Positions 17,222 to 24,921 are shown, counted from the first letter of the stretch. The stretch is DNA of 64,000 bases from Streptomyces sp. NRRL F-4489 (GCF_001509485.1 NZ_LLZI01000002.1:44449-108448), one strand, 5' to 3'. Notes: generated by a model from the letters alone, not told the origin. Numbers and translations are program-made.

Positions 17222-17249
17222 GCCCGCCCCCGCCCGGGGGCGGGCTTTT
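17222..17249 (+). terminator. intrinsic terminator after chaplin 1
   Basis: Stem GCCCGCCCCC / GGGGGCGGGC with a short CGCC loop and a TTTT run, 20 bp after the stop codon. Confidence 0.8.
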
Positions 17250-17454
17250 CATATGCCCAATTCCCCGAAAGGGTGGGGAATTCCTCCGGCGTGGCCCGTC
17301 ACCGCTCTCCCGGATTACGTGTGTTGACGTCCGCGCGCGGTGATATGTGTCTATGGTTGCGCGGCATTCGGGTGAATCCGCGAAACCGCATCCCCTGAAG
17401 TGAGTTGTCCAGTGCGCTCCGGATACGGGCACTCCGCTTCCAGAAGGGTAAACA

Positions 17455-17865
17455 GTGATCAAGAAGGTCCTGGCCACGACGGCAGTAGCCGCTTCCATGG
17501 TCGGCATCTCGGCGACGGTCGCCCCCCAGGCGATGGCGGTCGGCAATCACCACGGCACCTCCACCGTCAACGGCAACGGTTCCGTGAGTGCGTTCGGCAA
17601 CTCCACCACGCGCGGAAAGATGAGCCCGCAGCTGGAGCTGGTCCAGGGCTCGCTGAACAAGCTCTGCATCGGCCTGCCGCTGAAGGCGAACGTGCAGTCC
17701 CTGATCGCCCTGCTGAACATCGGCATCCAGGACATCAACGTCCTGTCCTCGCCGCAGAACCAGCAGTGCACCGAGAACTCCACGCAGGCCAAGGGCGACG
17801 AGGCGCTGTCGCACATCCTGGACGACATCCCGATCCTCTCGGCCAACGGCGTCGGCAACCACTGA
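17455..17865 (+). CDS. rdl: rodlin (copy 1)
   Basis: The 136-residue secreted rodlin has a signal peptide ending near APQAMA (residue 28). The mature region contains NGNGSVSAFGNSTTRGKMSPQLELVQGSLN, two cysteines (KLCIG and QQCTEN) and the C-terminal block ILDDIPILSANG. Rodlins organise chaplin fibrils into the paired rodlet layer of aerial hyphae and spores. GTG 17455 has AGAAGGG about 8 nt upstream. It lies between two chaplins and is one of three paralogues here, whereas S. coelicolor has two (rdlA, rdlB). Confidence 0.95.
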   Translation: MIKKVLATTAVAASMVGISATVAPQAMAVGNHHGTSTVNGNGSVSAFGNSTTRGKMSPQLELVQGSLNKLCIGLPLKANVQSLIALLNIGIQDINVLSSPQNQQCTENSTQAKGDEALSHILDDIPILSANGVGNH

Positions 17866-18223
17866 GGCCGGCCGCCGGCCGCAGGTCCGGGCCATCGGCC
17901 CGCGCGCCGGGTCCCGGGCCTGCGGTACGTATGGCGCAGTGCCGGATCGGGCATTCTCGATCCTCCTATCGGTAGGAATTCGTATTCGGTGGGCACCTCG
18001 CCCGTTCGATTCCCGGTGTGTTTTCCGCGTTATCGGCGCGGGGATCTCCCGAAAAAGCCCGTGTGGCATTCGGGCGATTCCTCCGAAAACTTCCCGGCGG
18101 GAGTTTCGTAGGCGAGGGGAAATCGTTACCAATATCGGCAGCGGAGTTACGGGCGAGCAGATCCGCGCCCGTGCGGCACGAGGGTCGTGTGCGCTACGGA
18201 CCCCGCTGCAGGAAGGGCTGAAA
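17866..18223. other. 358-bp gap between rodlin 1 and chaplin 2
   Basis: The gap begins with a long G+C stem (17879-17891 with 17913-17925, one mismatch, no T-run) that may end rodlin 1 transcription. It then holds the inverted repeat TCCTA-TCGG-TAGGA (17964-17977) and AT-richer sequence expected to contain the chaplin 2 promoter. I could not assign a promoter with confidence. Confidence 0.5.
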
Positions 18224-18457
18224 GTGAAGTACGCAAAGGTCGCAGCAGTCACTGCCGGAACCCTGATGGCAGTGGGCGCCGCTGCGCCGGCCTTCGCCGA
18301 CGCGGGAGCCGCGGGCGGCACCAAGAACTCCCCGGGTGTCATTTCCGGCAACGCCATCCAGGTGCCGATCCACATCCCGATCAACCTGTGCGGCAACACC
18401 ATCGACATCATCGGGCTGCTGAACCCCGCGTTCGGCAACAACTGCCTCAACCACTGA
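18224..18457 (+). CDS. chp: short chaplin (cysteine-containing, copy 2)
   Basis: The 77-residue chaplin has a signal peptide ending at APAFA (about residue 25) and one domain, SPGVISGNAIQVPIHIPINLCGNTIDIIGLLNPAFGNNC, with the two conserved cysteines. The mature protein is only about 50 residues and would polymerise on the cell surface. Start GTG 18224 has GGAAGG about 9 nt upstream. Its leader (VKYAKVAAVTAGTLMAVGAA) is closely matched by the next gene, which carries a different mature domain. Confidence 0.95.
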   Translation: MKYAKVAAVTAGTLMAVGAAAPAFADAGAAGGTKNSPGVISGNAIQVPIHIPINLCGNTIDIIGLLNPAFGNNCLNH

Positions 18458-18487
18458 CCGAAGACATTTCGAGCCGTGTCGTTGCGT

Positions 18488-18524
18488 CCGGCCCCGGCTC
18501 GCCTTCGCCGCGCGTCGGGGCCGG
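18488..18524 (+). terminator. hairpin after chaplin 2
   Basis: Stem CCGGCCCCG (18488-18496) pairs with CGGGGCCGG (18516-18524), 30 bp after the chaplin 2 stop. There is no clear T-run, so termination is probable rather than certain. Confidence 0.5.
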
Positions 18525-18724
18525 CGGCTTTCGGCCGGTCCGGAGATATGGCGGGGCGGCCCGGAATTTCCCGGGCGGTGCGGTCGGCACCGGAATCCCG
18601 CAGTTTCTCCGGGCGGCGGCACTCGTTGGTCAGGGGGAAGCGGTGATCCGGGCCGCGACGTGATGGCCCGCGCGGCGCGAGCCGCGATCCGATCGAAACA
18701 CCGCACCAGAAGGGACAGTGGGAC

Positions 18725-19024
18725 GTGAAGTACGCGAAGTCCGCCGCGGCTGTTGCCGGTTCCGTCATGGCGCTGGGCGCGGCCGTGCCCGCATGCGCCG
18801 CCGGCGCCGGCGCCCCGGCCACGAATTCGCCGAGCATGAGCCTCAACGGCGGGCTCACCGACGCGCTGAGCCACAAGCAGGTGGACAGCCGCCAGGTCAC
18901 GCCGCTGGTCAACACCGTCCGGGGCGCGGTGAAGACCGCGCAGAACCCCAAGCAGCTTCTCGGTGGTGCCACGGGGGCCACCAAGGAGGTTCCGCTGCTC
19001 GGCGGTCTGCCGCTCGGCAAGTAA
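18725..19024 (+). CDS. small secreted protein with chaplin-like leader
   Basis: The 99-residue product has a leader (VKYAKSAAAVAGSVMALGAA) nearly the same as that of chaplin 2, but no chaplin domain. The mature part is Ser/Gly-rich, with GGLTDALSHKQVDSRQVTPL and an amphipathic VNTVRGAVKTAQNPKQLL, ending in PLLGGLPLGK. A cysteine follows the leader (VPACAAG), but the preceding residues are not a good lipobox. I recognise no functional family; position inside the chaplin/rodlin locus and the shared leader suggest a surface-layer or assembly role. Start is GTG 18725. Confidence 0.75.
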   Translation: MKYAKSAAAVAGSVMALGAAVPACAAGAGAPATNSPSMSLNGGLTDALSHKQVDSRQVTPLVNTVRGAVKTAQNPKQLLGGATGATKEVPLLGGLPLGK

Positions 19025-19193
19025 ACGGGCCGGCGCGCCGGAAAGAATTCACTGTCCCGCGGGATCGCCCGGGGAAATCGCGGGGCCGGGTGCAGCCTCA
19101 GCCGCCGGATCGGCAAACGTGTGCGCCGACTGTCAGGTGGTCGGCGGCCGGTCCGGATGGTGAATCCCGGTTGCGCGATTTCCGGACGGGATA

Positions 19194-19216
19194 CCTGATC
19201 GGCAATAGCGATCAGG
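19194..19216. promoter_or_regulatory. inverted repeat upstream of rodlin 2
   Basis: CCTGATCG-N7-CGATCAGG is a perfect 8-bp-arm inverted repeat, 100 bp before the rodlin 2 start. It could be an operator; nothing identifies its binding protein. Confidence 0.5.
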
Positions 19217-19315
19217 ATGCCAGCTCATTTGAGTGAATGAGCAGAACCGAATGCGCCCTTGTGGGTTGGTCAGATTGCCCGGCCCAAGGGCATCCCGAAA
19301 CACGAAGGATCAAGA

Positions 19316-19726
19316 ATGATCAAGAAGGCTCTGGCAACCGCAGCCGCGGCTGCGTCCATTGTCGGGGTATCCGCGGCTGCCGCCCCCCAGGCGATGGCCA
19401 CGGGTAACCAGCACGGCACCTCGTCCGTCAACGGCAACGGGTCTCGGCAGATCTACGGGAACTCGACCACCTACGGCTACATGAGCCCGCAGATCGGTCT
19501 GATCCAGGGCTCGCTCAACAAGCCCTGCATCGGTCTGCCCGCCAAGCTCAACGTCCAGTCGATCCTGGCGCTGATCAACATCGGTATCCAGGACATCAAC
19601 GTCCTGTCCTCGCCGCAGAACCAGCAGTGCACCGAGAACTCCACCCAGGCCAAGGGTGACGAGCCGCTGTCGCACATTCTGGACGACATCCCGATCCTCT
19701 CGGCGAACGGCGTCAAGAACCGCTGA
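19316..19726 (+). CDS. rdl: rodlin (copy 2)
   Basis: The 136-residue rodlin has a signal peptide ending near APQAMA. The N-terminal mature region is distinctive (GSRQIYGNSTTYGYMSPQIGLIQGSLNKPC), and the C-terminal half is nearly identical at the DNA level to copies 1 and 3. Two cysteines are conserved. ATG 19316 is preceded by GAAGGATCAAGA. A strong T-tailed terminator follows at 19741. It is expected to be secreted and co-expressed with chaplins during aerial growth. Confidence 0.95.
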   Translation: MIKKALATAAAAASIVGVSAAAAPQAMATGNQHGTSSVNGNGSRQIYGNSTTYGYMSPQIGLIQGSLNKPCIGLPAKLNVQSILALINIGIQDINVLSSPQNQQCTENSTQAKGDEPLSHILDDIPILSANGVKNR

Positions 19727-19740
19727 CCGGTCGAGCGCGG

Positions 19741-19790
19741 CCCGGTCCGCCCAGATTTTCCGTCTGGGCGGGCCGGGTTTTTCGTTTTTA
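19741..19790 (+). terminator. intrinsic terminator after rodlin 2
   Basis: 15-bp stem (19741-19755 with 19763-19777, one G-T pair) with a TTTTCCG loop, followed by TTTTTCGTTTTT. This is the clearest intrinsic terminator in the surface-protein locus. Confidence 0.9.
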
Positions 19791-19883
19791 CCGTCCGATG
19801 TGCTGCCGCGGGCTTTGGGGATTGTTATTCCGTTGTGACCGTCCGGGGGCTCGCTGAATCGTTGGAAGAGTGTGTGGAGGGAC

Positions 19884-19934
19884 GCATGCCAATGCCCTTG
19901 CGAGATTGATGGGGTTGCCAGGGCATTGGCATGC
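19884..19934. promoter_or_regulatory. 15-bp perfect inverted repeat upstream of rodlin 3
   Basis: GCATGCCAATGCCCT (19884-19898) and its exact reverse complement (19920-19934) flank a 21-nt spacer in the 399-bp gap before rodlin 3. There is no T-run after it and it lies 190 bp upstream of the start, so an operator or a structured leader is more likely than a terminator. Confidence 0.6.
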
Positions 19935-20125
19935 CGGCCGGAAATGAGCACAGGGCCCGGGAAATCTCCTTGGGGATTTCGCGGGCCCCGTGGCATGTCA
20001 TGGGCCTTTCCGGGAAACGTATAGCCGTCTATTCGGGTGACGGTGCGGAACCCGGGCGCCCGTGGCCTGTTGTTCAAACAGGGCTCCCGTGCCCGGGAGT
20101 TCCTTCTCCTGAAGGGTTTAGCGCG

Positions 20126-20533
20126 ATGAAGAAGATGATGGCGACCGCGGCGCTCGCGGCCTCGCTCGTCGGAATGTCGGCCGCGGTGGCTCCGGAAGCC
20201 CTGGCCACCGGCGACCAGGACGGCACCAACACCGTCAACGGCAACGGGTCGAAGTCCGTGTACGGCAACTCCACCACGCACGGGAAGCTCAGCACCCAGC
20301 TCGGACTCGTCCAGGGCTCGCTGAACGACCTCTGCATCGGTCTGCCCGCGAAGATCAACGTCCAGTCCCTGATCGCCCTGCTGAACATCGGCATCCAGGA
20401 CATCAACGTGCTGTCCTCGCCGCAGAACCAGCAGTGCGCCGAGAACTCGACGCAGGCGAAGGGCGACGAGGCGCTGTCGCACATCCTGGACGACATCCCG
20501 ATCCTCTCGGCCAACGGCGTCAAGAACCACTGA
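20126..20533 (+). CDS. rdl: rodlin (copy 3)
   Basis: The 135-residue rodlin has a signal peptide ending near APEALA. The mature region is NGNGSKSVYGNSTTHGKLSTQLGL, followed by the conserved block with cysteines in DLCIG and QQCAEN and the ILDDIPILSANG tail. Start ATG 20126 has GAAGGG about 11 nt upstream. The nearest neighbour is the anchored chaplin 142 bp downstream, with no strong terminator between them, so read-through is possible. Confidence 0.95.
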   Translation: MKKMMATAALAASLVGMSAAVAPEALATGDQDGTNTVNGNGSKSVYGNSTTHGKLSTQLGLVQGSLNDLCIGLPAKINVQSLIALLNIGIQDINVLSSPQNQQCAENSTQAKGDEALSHILDDIPILSANGVKNH

Positions 20534-20675
20534 CGGCCACCGGCCCGGGCCGGGGTGCCGCTCGCGATACCGGGCGGCCGGCGGGCGTACGCGCTCCCGG
20601 CCGCCCGGTTCGTGCGAGGACCCACGGGGGGCGCGGGCGGTGCGCCCGTGCGCGAGGACTGCGGAGTGAGGAGAC

Positions 20676-21230
20676 ATGCGACAGAGCCTGAAGACATGCG
20701 TGCTCGTTGCGGCGGCGGCGTCGGGTGCGCTGGGGGCGGGTGCCGGGCCGGTGTTCGCCGACACCGGGGCGCAGGGGGGCGCCGCGGACTCGCCCGGCGT
20801 GCTGTCCGGGAACACGGTCAAGGTGGAGCTGAACGCTCCGGTCAATGTGTGCGGCAACTCGGTCAACGGGGTGGGGCTGCTGAACCCGGCGATGGGCAAC
20901 GGCTGCGGGAACGGTTCGGCGGCCCGGCCGCCCGCCGCGCCCCCGCCCCCGGTGGCCGCACCGCCGCAGGGGCCGCCCCCGGCCGCTCCCGCGCGGCAGG
21001 CCCCGGCGCCGGAGCCGCACCGGCGGGCCGAGGCGCCCCGGCCGGCCGCCGCGGAGCCCGGCGGGCGCGATGCGCGGGTGGGCGAGGTGGCCCGGGCCGG
21101 GAAGTCGGCGGGGGAGGCGCTGCTGGCGTCCAGCGGGGCGGAGCGGCTGGGCCTGGTGGCCGGTGCGGGCGGCGGGCTGCTGCTCGGCGGGGTGGTGCTG
21201 CTGCGCCGCTCCCGCAGGCGCCGGGGCTGA
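20676..21230 (+). CDS. chp: anchored long-type chaplin with a single chaplin domain
   Basis: The 184-residue product has a signal peptide (1-29), one chaplin domain (SPGVLSGNTVKVELNAPVNVCGNSVNGVGLLNPAMGNGC) and a Pro/Ala-rich linker (about 85-135). It ends in a wall-sorting-like tail: LASSG, a hydrophobic LGLVAGAGGGLLLGGVVLL helix and the basic RRSRRRRG. Long chaplins normally have two chaplin domains and a LAxTG sortase E motif. Here one domain is missing and the motif has Ser in place of Thr. Covalent anchoring is therefore uncertain; retention by the helix is possible. ATG 20676 has GAGGAG upstream. Confidence 0.9.
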   Translation: MRQSLKTCVLVAAAASGALGAGAGPVFADTGAQGGAADSPGVLSGNTVKVELNAPVNVCGNSVNGVGLLNPAMGNGCGNGSAARPPAAPPPPVAAPPQGPPPAAPARQAPAPEPHRRAEAPRPAAAEPGGRDARVGEVARAGKSAGEALLASSGAERLGLVAGAGGGLLLGGVVLLRRSRRRRG

Positions 21231-21482
21231 GCGCCGGCCGTAAGCGAGGCCCCCGGGCGCCGGCCCGTAAGCGAGGGGTCCGGGCGCCGTCCCGTATGCG
21301 GTGACCCCGGGCGCCGGCCCGTGAGGGCGCGGGGGTGCCGGGCGGCGCGGGGTGGGTAGCTCTCCCGGGCGGTGGTCCGTGCGCCGGGTGAGGCGTCCGG
21401 GGCGGGTGTGCGGGAACAATGTCCGTAAAGGCCGTGAAGGGTGCAAAAGCCGCGAGGGCGGTGGAGCCGTGAGGTGAGGGGG

Positions 21483-22334
21483 ATGGGCATGCTCGTCGCG
21501 CTGGCGCAGACGGACTGCGTCCTGGGGGACGTACCGGAGAACCTCCGGGTCGCCCGGGAGCGGATCGAGCAGGCGGCGGCGCAGGGCGCGGACCTCGTCG
21601 TCTTCCCCGAACTCAGCCTGCACGGCTACCACTTGGGGGCGCTCAAGCGGGACGAGTCCGTCGAGGTGGACGATCCGCGGCTGCGGGAGCTGAGCACGCT
21701 GGGGCCGGATGTGCTGGTCGGCTTCCACGAGCACACCAGCCTGCGGGCGTACAACACCGCGGCGTACTACGCGGACGGGGCGCTGGCGCACGCCCACCGG
21801 AAGCTCTATCTGCCGAACTACCTGGCCTGGGAGGAGCGCAAGCACGTCAGCCCGGGGCAGTCGCTGCGTGCGTACCCGCTGGCGAAGTCGGCGAGCGGGG
21901 GCCGGGGCGCGACGCTGGTGTGCAACGACGCCTGGCAGCCGGTGCTGCCGTGGCTGGCGGTGCAGGACGGGGCCGAGGTGCTGTTCGTCCCGACCAACAG
22001 CGCGGCGAGCCTGGACCCGGAGGCGATGGACACCGGGCTGTACTGGGACACCCTGCTGTCCTACACGGCGCGGATGCTCCAGTGCTGGGTGGTGTTCGTC
22101 AACCGGGTCGGCAACGAGCACGGGGCGGCCTTCTGGGGCGGCTCGCGGGTGGTGGACCCCAGGGGCGCGGTGGTGGCCCAGGCGCCCAAGTGGGAGCCCG
22201 CGCTGGTCACCGTGGAGATCGACCCGTCCGAGGCGCGGCGGCAGCGGCGGGCGGTGCCGCTGGTCGCGGAGGCCCGGCTGGGGCTGATCGAGCGCGAGGT
22301 GCGGCGGCTGATCGACGAGGGCGGGGACAGCTGA
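21483..22334 (+). CDS. carbon-nitrogen hydrolase (nitrilase superfamily)
   Basis: The 283-residue enzyme has the catalytic triad E43 (FPELSLHGY), K107 (HRKLYLP) and C147 (VCNDAWQP). It should hydrolyse amides or nitriles through a thioester intermediate, as in amidase branches of the superfamily; the substrate is not evident. ATG 21483 is preferred because GAGGTGAGGGG lies immediately upstream. It ends 16 bp from the convergent tatA stop. No partner amidotransferase or biosynthetic gene is adjacent. Confidence 0.88.
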   Translation: MGMLVALAQTDCVLGDVPENLRVARERIEQAAAQGADLVVFPELSLHGYHLGALKRDESVEVDDPRLRELSTLGPDVLVGFHEHTSLRAYNTAAYYADGALAHAHRKLYLPNYLAWEERKHVSPGQSLRAYPLAKSASGGRGATLVCNDAWQPVLPWLAVQDGAEVLFVPTNSAASLDPEAMDTGLYWDTLLSYTARMLQCWVVFVNRVGNEHGAAFWGGSRVVDPRGAVVAQAPKWEPALVTVEIDPSEARRQRRAVPLVAEARLGLIEREVRRLIDEGGDS

Positions 22335-22349
22335 GCGGCGGCGGGCCGG

Positions 22350-22547
22350 TCAGCGGCCGGCGGGCTGCTCCGCACGGACCGGCTCGGCGGGCTGCTCGTC
22401 CTTGAGGGCCTTGGCCTCCGACTTCAGGATGCGCATCGAGCGGCCGAGGCCGCGCGCCATGTCGGGGAGCTTCTTGGACCCGAAGACCAGTACGAGGACG
22501 GCCAGGATCAGGATCAGGTGCCAGGGCTCCAGGGCGTTGCGCAGCAC
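22350..22547 (-). CDS. tatA: twin-arginine translocase TatA-family subunit
   Basis: The 65-residue protein has an N-terminal membrane helix ([35 protein letters not shown]), the FG-x-x-K/R-L hinge and an amphipathic helix, then a charged tail. TatA oligomers form the pore for folded twin-arginine substrates. GTG 22547 is chosen as it gives the standard TatA N-terminus. Streptomyces usually has another tatA with tatC elsewhere, so this is probably a second copy. It lies 110 bp downstream of rpsN2 on the same strand. Confidence 0.88.
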   Translation of the reverse strand: MLRNALEPWHLILILAVLVLVFGSKKLPDMARGLGRSMRILKSEAKALKDEQPAEPVRAEQPAGR

Positions 22548-22657
22548 GGCGCTCTCGCTTTCGTCGGGGGTGCCTGCGGGGGTCTGTCCAGTATGACCCG
22601 AACGGTCCGGCCGCCCGCCCCAGGGGTCGGCCCCCGGGGCGGGCGGCGGGTGCGCGG

Positions 22658-22963
22658 TCACCAGCTGGACTTGGTGACCCCCGGCAGATAGCCCTTGTGG
22701 GCCTGGTCGCGGAGGTTGACGCGGGACAGGCCGAAGGCCCGGAAGTAGCCGCGCGGGCGGCCGTCGGTGCTGTCGCGGTTGCGGACCCGGGTGGGGCTGG
22801 CGTCCCGGGGCTGGCGGGACAGCTCCCGGCGGGCGGCCTCGCGGTCCTCGTCGGAGGCGCGCGGATCGCGGATGACGGCCTTGAGGACGGCCCGGCGGGC
22901 GGCGTAGCGGGCGACCGTCGCGCGGCGCCGCTCGTTCTTGGCGATCTTGCTCTTCTTGGCCAT
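22658..22963 (-). CDS. rpsN: ribosomal protein S14, zinc-independent paralogue
   Basis: The 101-residue S14 begins [21 protein letters not shown] and ends [11 protein letters not shown]. It is the long form without the two CxxC pairs of the zinc-binding short form, so it can replace that form in the 30S subunit when zinc is scarce. The ATG (22963) overlaps the rpmB2 TGA (TGATG-type coupling). The genes are divergent from the rpmG2-rpmE2 operon, across a palindrome typical of Zur regulation. Confidence 0.95.
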   Translation of the reverse strand: MAKKSKIAKNERRRATVARYAARRAVLKAVIRDPRASDEDREAARRELSRQPRDASPTRVRNRDSTDGRPRGYFRAFGLSRVNLRDQAHKGYLPGVTKSSW

Positions 22964-23199
22964 CAGACCTTCCCCCCGCGGGCGCGGATGCGGGCGACGG
23001 CGGCCTCGACGCCGATCGCGTCGACGGTCTTGATGCCCTTGGCGCTGAGGGTCAGCCGGATGTGGCGGCCCTCACTGGCGAGCCAGTAGCGCTTGCGCTG
23101 GATGTTGGGGTCGAAGCGGCGGCTGGTGCGGCGGTGCGAGTGGGAGACGGTCTTGCCGAATCCGGGCGCGCGGCCGGTCAGCTGGCAGTGGGCGGACAC
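22963..23199 (-). CDS. rpmB: ribosomal protein L28, zinc-independent paralogue
   Basis: The 78-residue L28 ([20 protein letters not shown]) retains only one of the cysteines found in zinc-type L28, so it is the C-minus form. It is a 50S protein. The GTG start at 23199 has a strong GGAGGAA upstream. First gene of the leftward zinc-starvation pair with rpsN2. Confidence 0.95.
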   Translation of the reverse strand: MSAHCQLTGRAPGFGKTVSHSHRRTSRRFDPNIQRKRYWLASEGRHIRLTLSAKGIKTVDAIGVEAAVARIRARGGKV

Positions 23200-23238
23200 G
23201 GTGCGGTTCCTCCGGTGGTCGGGCCCTCCGAGGGCTTA

Positions 23239-23266
23239 TTGAAAATGGAAACCATTTACGTATACT
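23239..23266 (+). promoter_or_regulatory. rpmG2 promoter overlapping a Zur-type palindrome, probably leaderless
   Basis: TTGAAA (-35, 23239-23244) and TATACT (-10, 23261-23266) are separated by 16 bp. The spacer carries the palindrome AAATGG-AAA-CCATTT (23243-23257), similar to actinobacterial Zur boxes (TGAAAATG-like half sites). The rpmG2 ATG begins 8 nt after the -10 and has no ribosome site, so transcription probably starts at or beside the ATG. Zur bound here would block RNA polymerase. Confidence 0.75.
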
Positions 23267-23273
23267 ACCCGGC

Positions 23274-23438
23274 ATGGCCCGCAACGAACTCCGCCCGGTC
23301 ATCAAGCTCCGGTCCACCGCCGGCACCGGGTTCACCTACGTCACCCGCAAGAACCGCCGCAACGACCCCGACCGCCTGGAACTGCGCAAGTACGACCCGG
23401 TCGCCGACCGCCACGTCACCTTCCGAGAGGAGCGCTGA
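23274..23438 (+). CDS. rpmG: ribosomal protein L33, zinc-independent paralogue
   Basis: The 54-residue L33 ([20 protein letters not shown]...[20 protein letters not shown]) has no CxxC pairs, so it is the C-minus form. The ATG follows the -10 box by 8 nt with no Shine-Dalgarno sequence, consistent with a leaderless mRNA. First gene of rpmG2-rpmE2-cobW-rpsR2; rpmE2 begins 6 bp after its stop. Expression is expected under zinc limitation. Confidence 0.95.
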   Translation: MARNELRPVIKLRSTAGTGFTYVTRKNRRNDPDRLELRKYDPVADRHVTFREER

Positions 23439-23443
23439 GCCCG

Positions 23444-23698
23444 ATGAAGCCCGGAATCCACCCCCCGTACGGGCCGGTCGTCTTCCGCGACCGGGCCGGG
23501 GGCCTCGCCTTCCTGACCCGCTCCACGATGACCAGCGACAAGACCGTCGAATGGGAGGACGGGAACACCTATCCCGTCGTGGACGTCGAGATCTCCTCGG
23601 CGAGCCACCCCTTCTACACCGGCACCGCCCGGGTGCTGGACACCGCCGGCCGGGTCGAGCGGTTCGAGCGCCGCTACGGCAGGCGCGGGGCCCGCTGA
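23444..23698 (+). CDS. rpmE2: ribosomal protein L31 type B
   Basis: The 84-residue type B L31 ([19 protein letters not shown]...[18 protein letters not shown]) lacks the CxxC zinc ligands of type A. Under zinc limitation it replaces type A L31 on the 50S and helps release stored zinc. Its TGA overlaps the ATG of the CobW-like gene (TGATG), so they are translationally coupled. GAGGAG lies 8 nt before the ATG. Confidence 0.96.
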   Translation: MKPGIHPPYGPVVFRDRAGGLAFLTRSTMTSDKTVEWEDGNTYPVVDVEISSASHPFYTGTARVLDTAGRVERFERRYGRRGAR

Positions 23699-24846
23699 TG
23701 GAGCCGCTGAGCGTCGTCCTGGTGGGCGGGCTGCACGCGGATGCCCGGCGGGCCGCCGTCGAGCGGCTGCTGCGCACCGTCCCCGGCAGCGTCGCCCTCC
23801 ACCACGACCTGGCGTCCGCGCCCGGCGGCACCGTGCGGCGCACCGTCCGCGACGCCGGCGGGACGCTGGACACCGGCGAGACGCCGCTGGTCAACGACTG
23901 CGCCTGCTGCGCGCTCCGGGAAGACCTGGTGCCCGAGCTGGAGCGGCTGGCCGCGGGCCGGACCTGCCGGCTGGCGGTGGTCGAGCTGTGGGACTCGGTC
24001 GAGCCGAAGGCCATGGCCGAGGTGATCGCCTCGTCCGGCGGCGGCAGCCTGGCGCTGACCGGAGTGGTCACCGCGGTCGATCCGGCGCTGGTGCTGCCCT
24101 ACCTGGGCTGCGGGGACGACCTCGCCGAGGCCGGGCTGGCGGCCGCCGCCACCGACCGGCGCACGGTCGCCGACACCTGGGCCCGCCAGCTGGAGTACGC
24201 GCCCGTCCTGGCGCTGGCCACCGGCGAGGAGGAGGCCGACGACGCCGACCGCGCGCTGCTCGCCCAGCTGCACCCCACCGCGCGCCAGGTGCCGGTGGAC
24301 GCGGACGAGCTGGCCGCCGCGGTGCTCGCCGGTTTCGACGTGGACGCGGCCGCGGCCCGGCAGCACCCGGCGTGCGCGCTGCTGCCGCAGGAGGCCGAGG
24401 CGGCCGGGGTGAGCACGTACGTCTGGCGCGCCGCCCGGCCGTTCCACCCCGGGCGGCTCTACGCGGCCCTGGAGGACCTGACCTGTGCCGCGGCCCGCAG
24501 CCGGGGCCGGTTCTGGCTGGCCGACCGGCCGGACACCCTGCTGTCCTGGGACGCCGCGGGCGGCGCGCTGTGCGTGGAGAACGCCGGACCGTGGCTGGCC
24601 GCGCTGCCGGACGCCGCCTGGGAGCTGGTGTCCGCGCCGCGCCGGGCCGCCGCCGCGCTGGACTGGCACCCCGAGCACGGCGACCGCGGCCAGCACCTGG
24701 TCTTCGTCTCGCCGGGGCTGGACCGCGACGGGCTGCGCGCGCTGCTGGAGAGCTGCCTGCTCACCGACGCCGAGTACGCGGGCGGCCCGGCGGCCTGGAA
24801 GAGCCTGCCGCCCGCCTTCGACGAACTGCTCGACCCGGTGTCGTAG
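23698..24846 (+). CDS. CobW/ZNG-family metallochaperone-like protein with degenerate P-loop
   Basis: The 382-residue protein has the CobW metal motif NDCACCALREDL (C68, C70, C71) and a C-terminal CobW domain (VSTYVWRAARPFHPGRLYAAL; WFWLADRPD-like segment). Its context, coupled inside a zinc-starvation ribosomal operon, points to zinc trafficking. The Walker A site should read GxxGxGKT near residue 10, but here it is GGLHADAR with no Lys. GTP binding by the standard loop is therefore doubtful. Family members with a real P-loop use GTP to insert metal, so this one may be a zinc carrier without that activity. Start is ATG 23698. Confidence 0.88.
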   Translation: MEPLSVVLVGGLHADARRAAVERLLRTVPGSVALHHDLASAPGGTVRRTVRDAGGTLDTGETPLVNDCACCALREDLVPELERLAAGRTCRLAVVELWDSVEPKAMAEVIASSGGGSLALTGVVTAVDPALVLPYLGCGDDLAEAGLAAAATDRRTVADTWARQLEYAPVLALATGEEEADDADRALLAQLHPTARQVPVDADELAAAVLAGFDVDAAAARQHPACALLPQEAEAAGVSTYVWRAARPFHPGRLYAALEDLTCAAARSRGRFWLADRPDTLLSWDAAGGALCVENAGPWLAALPDAAWELVSAPRRAAAALDWHPEHGDRGQHLVFVSPGLDRDGLRALLESCLLTDAEYAGGPAAWKSLPPAFDELLDPVS

Positions 24847-24921
24847 CGCCCCCGCGTACGGGCGGCCACCCGTACCGGAACACCCGCGATCCCCGTCCAC
24901 AAGCCCGTCCAGGAAGCAGCC

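Noticed and set aside
17995..18020. GTTCGATTCC resembling a tRNA T-loop
   Set aside because: Flanking bases do not form a T-stem and no anticodon or acceptor stem fits.
18018..18221. 67-residue plus-strand open frame in the rodlin 1-chaplin 2 gap
   Set aside because: No ribosome site, no domain and a compositional bias like random GC-rich DNA; it ends just before the real chaplin start region.
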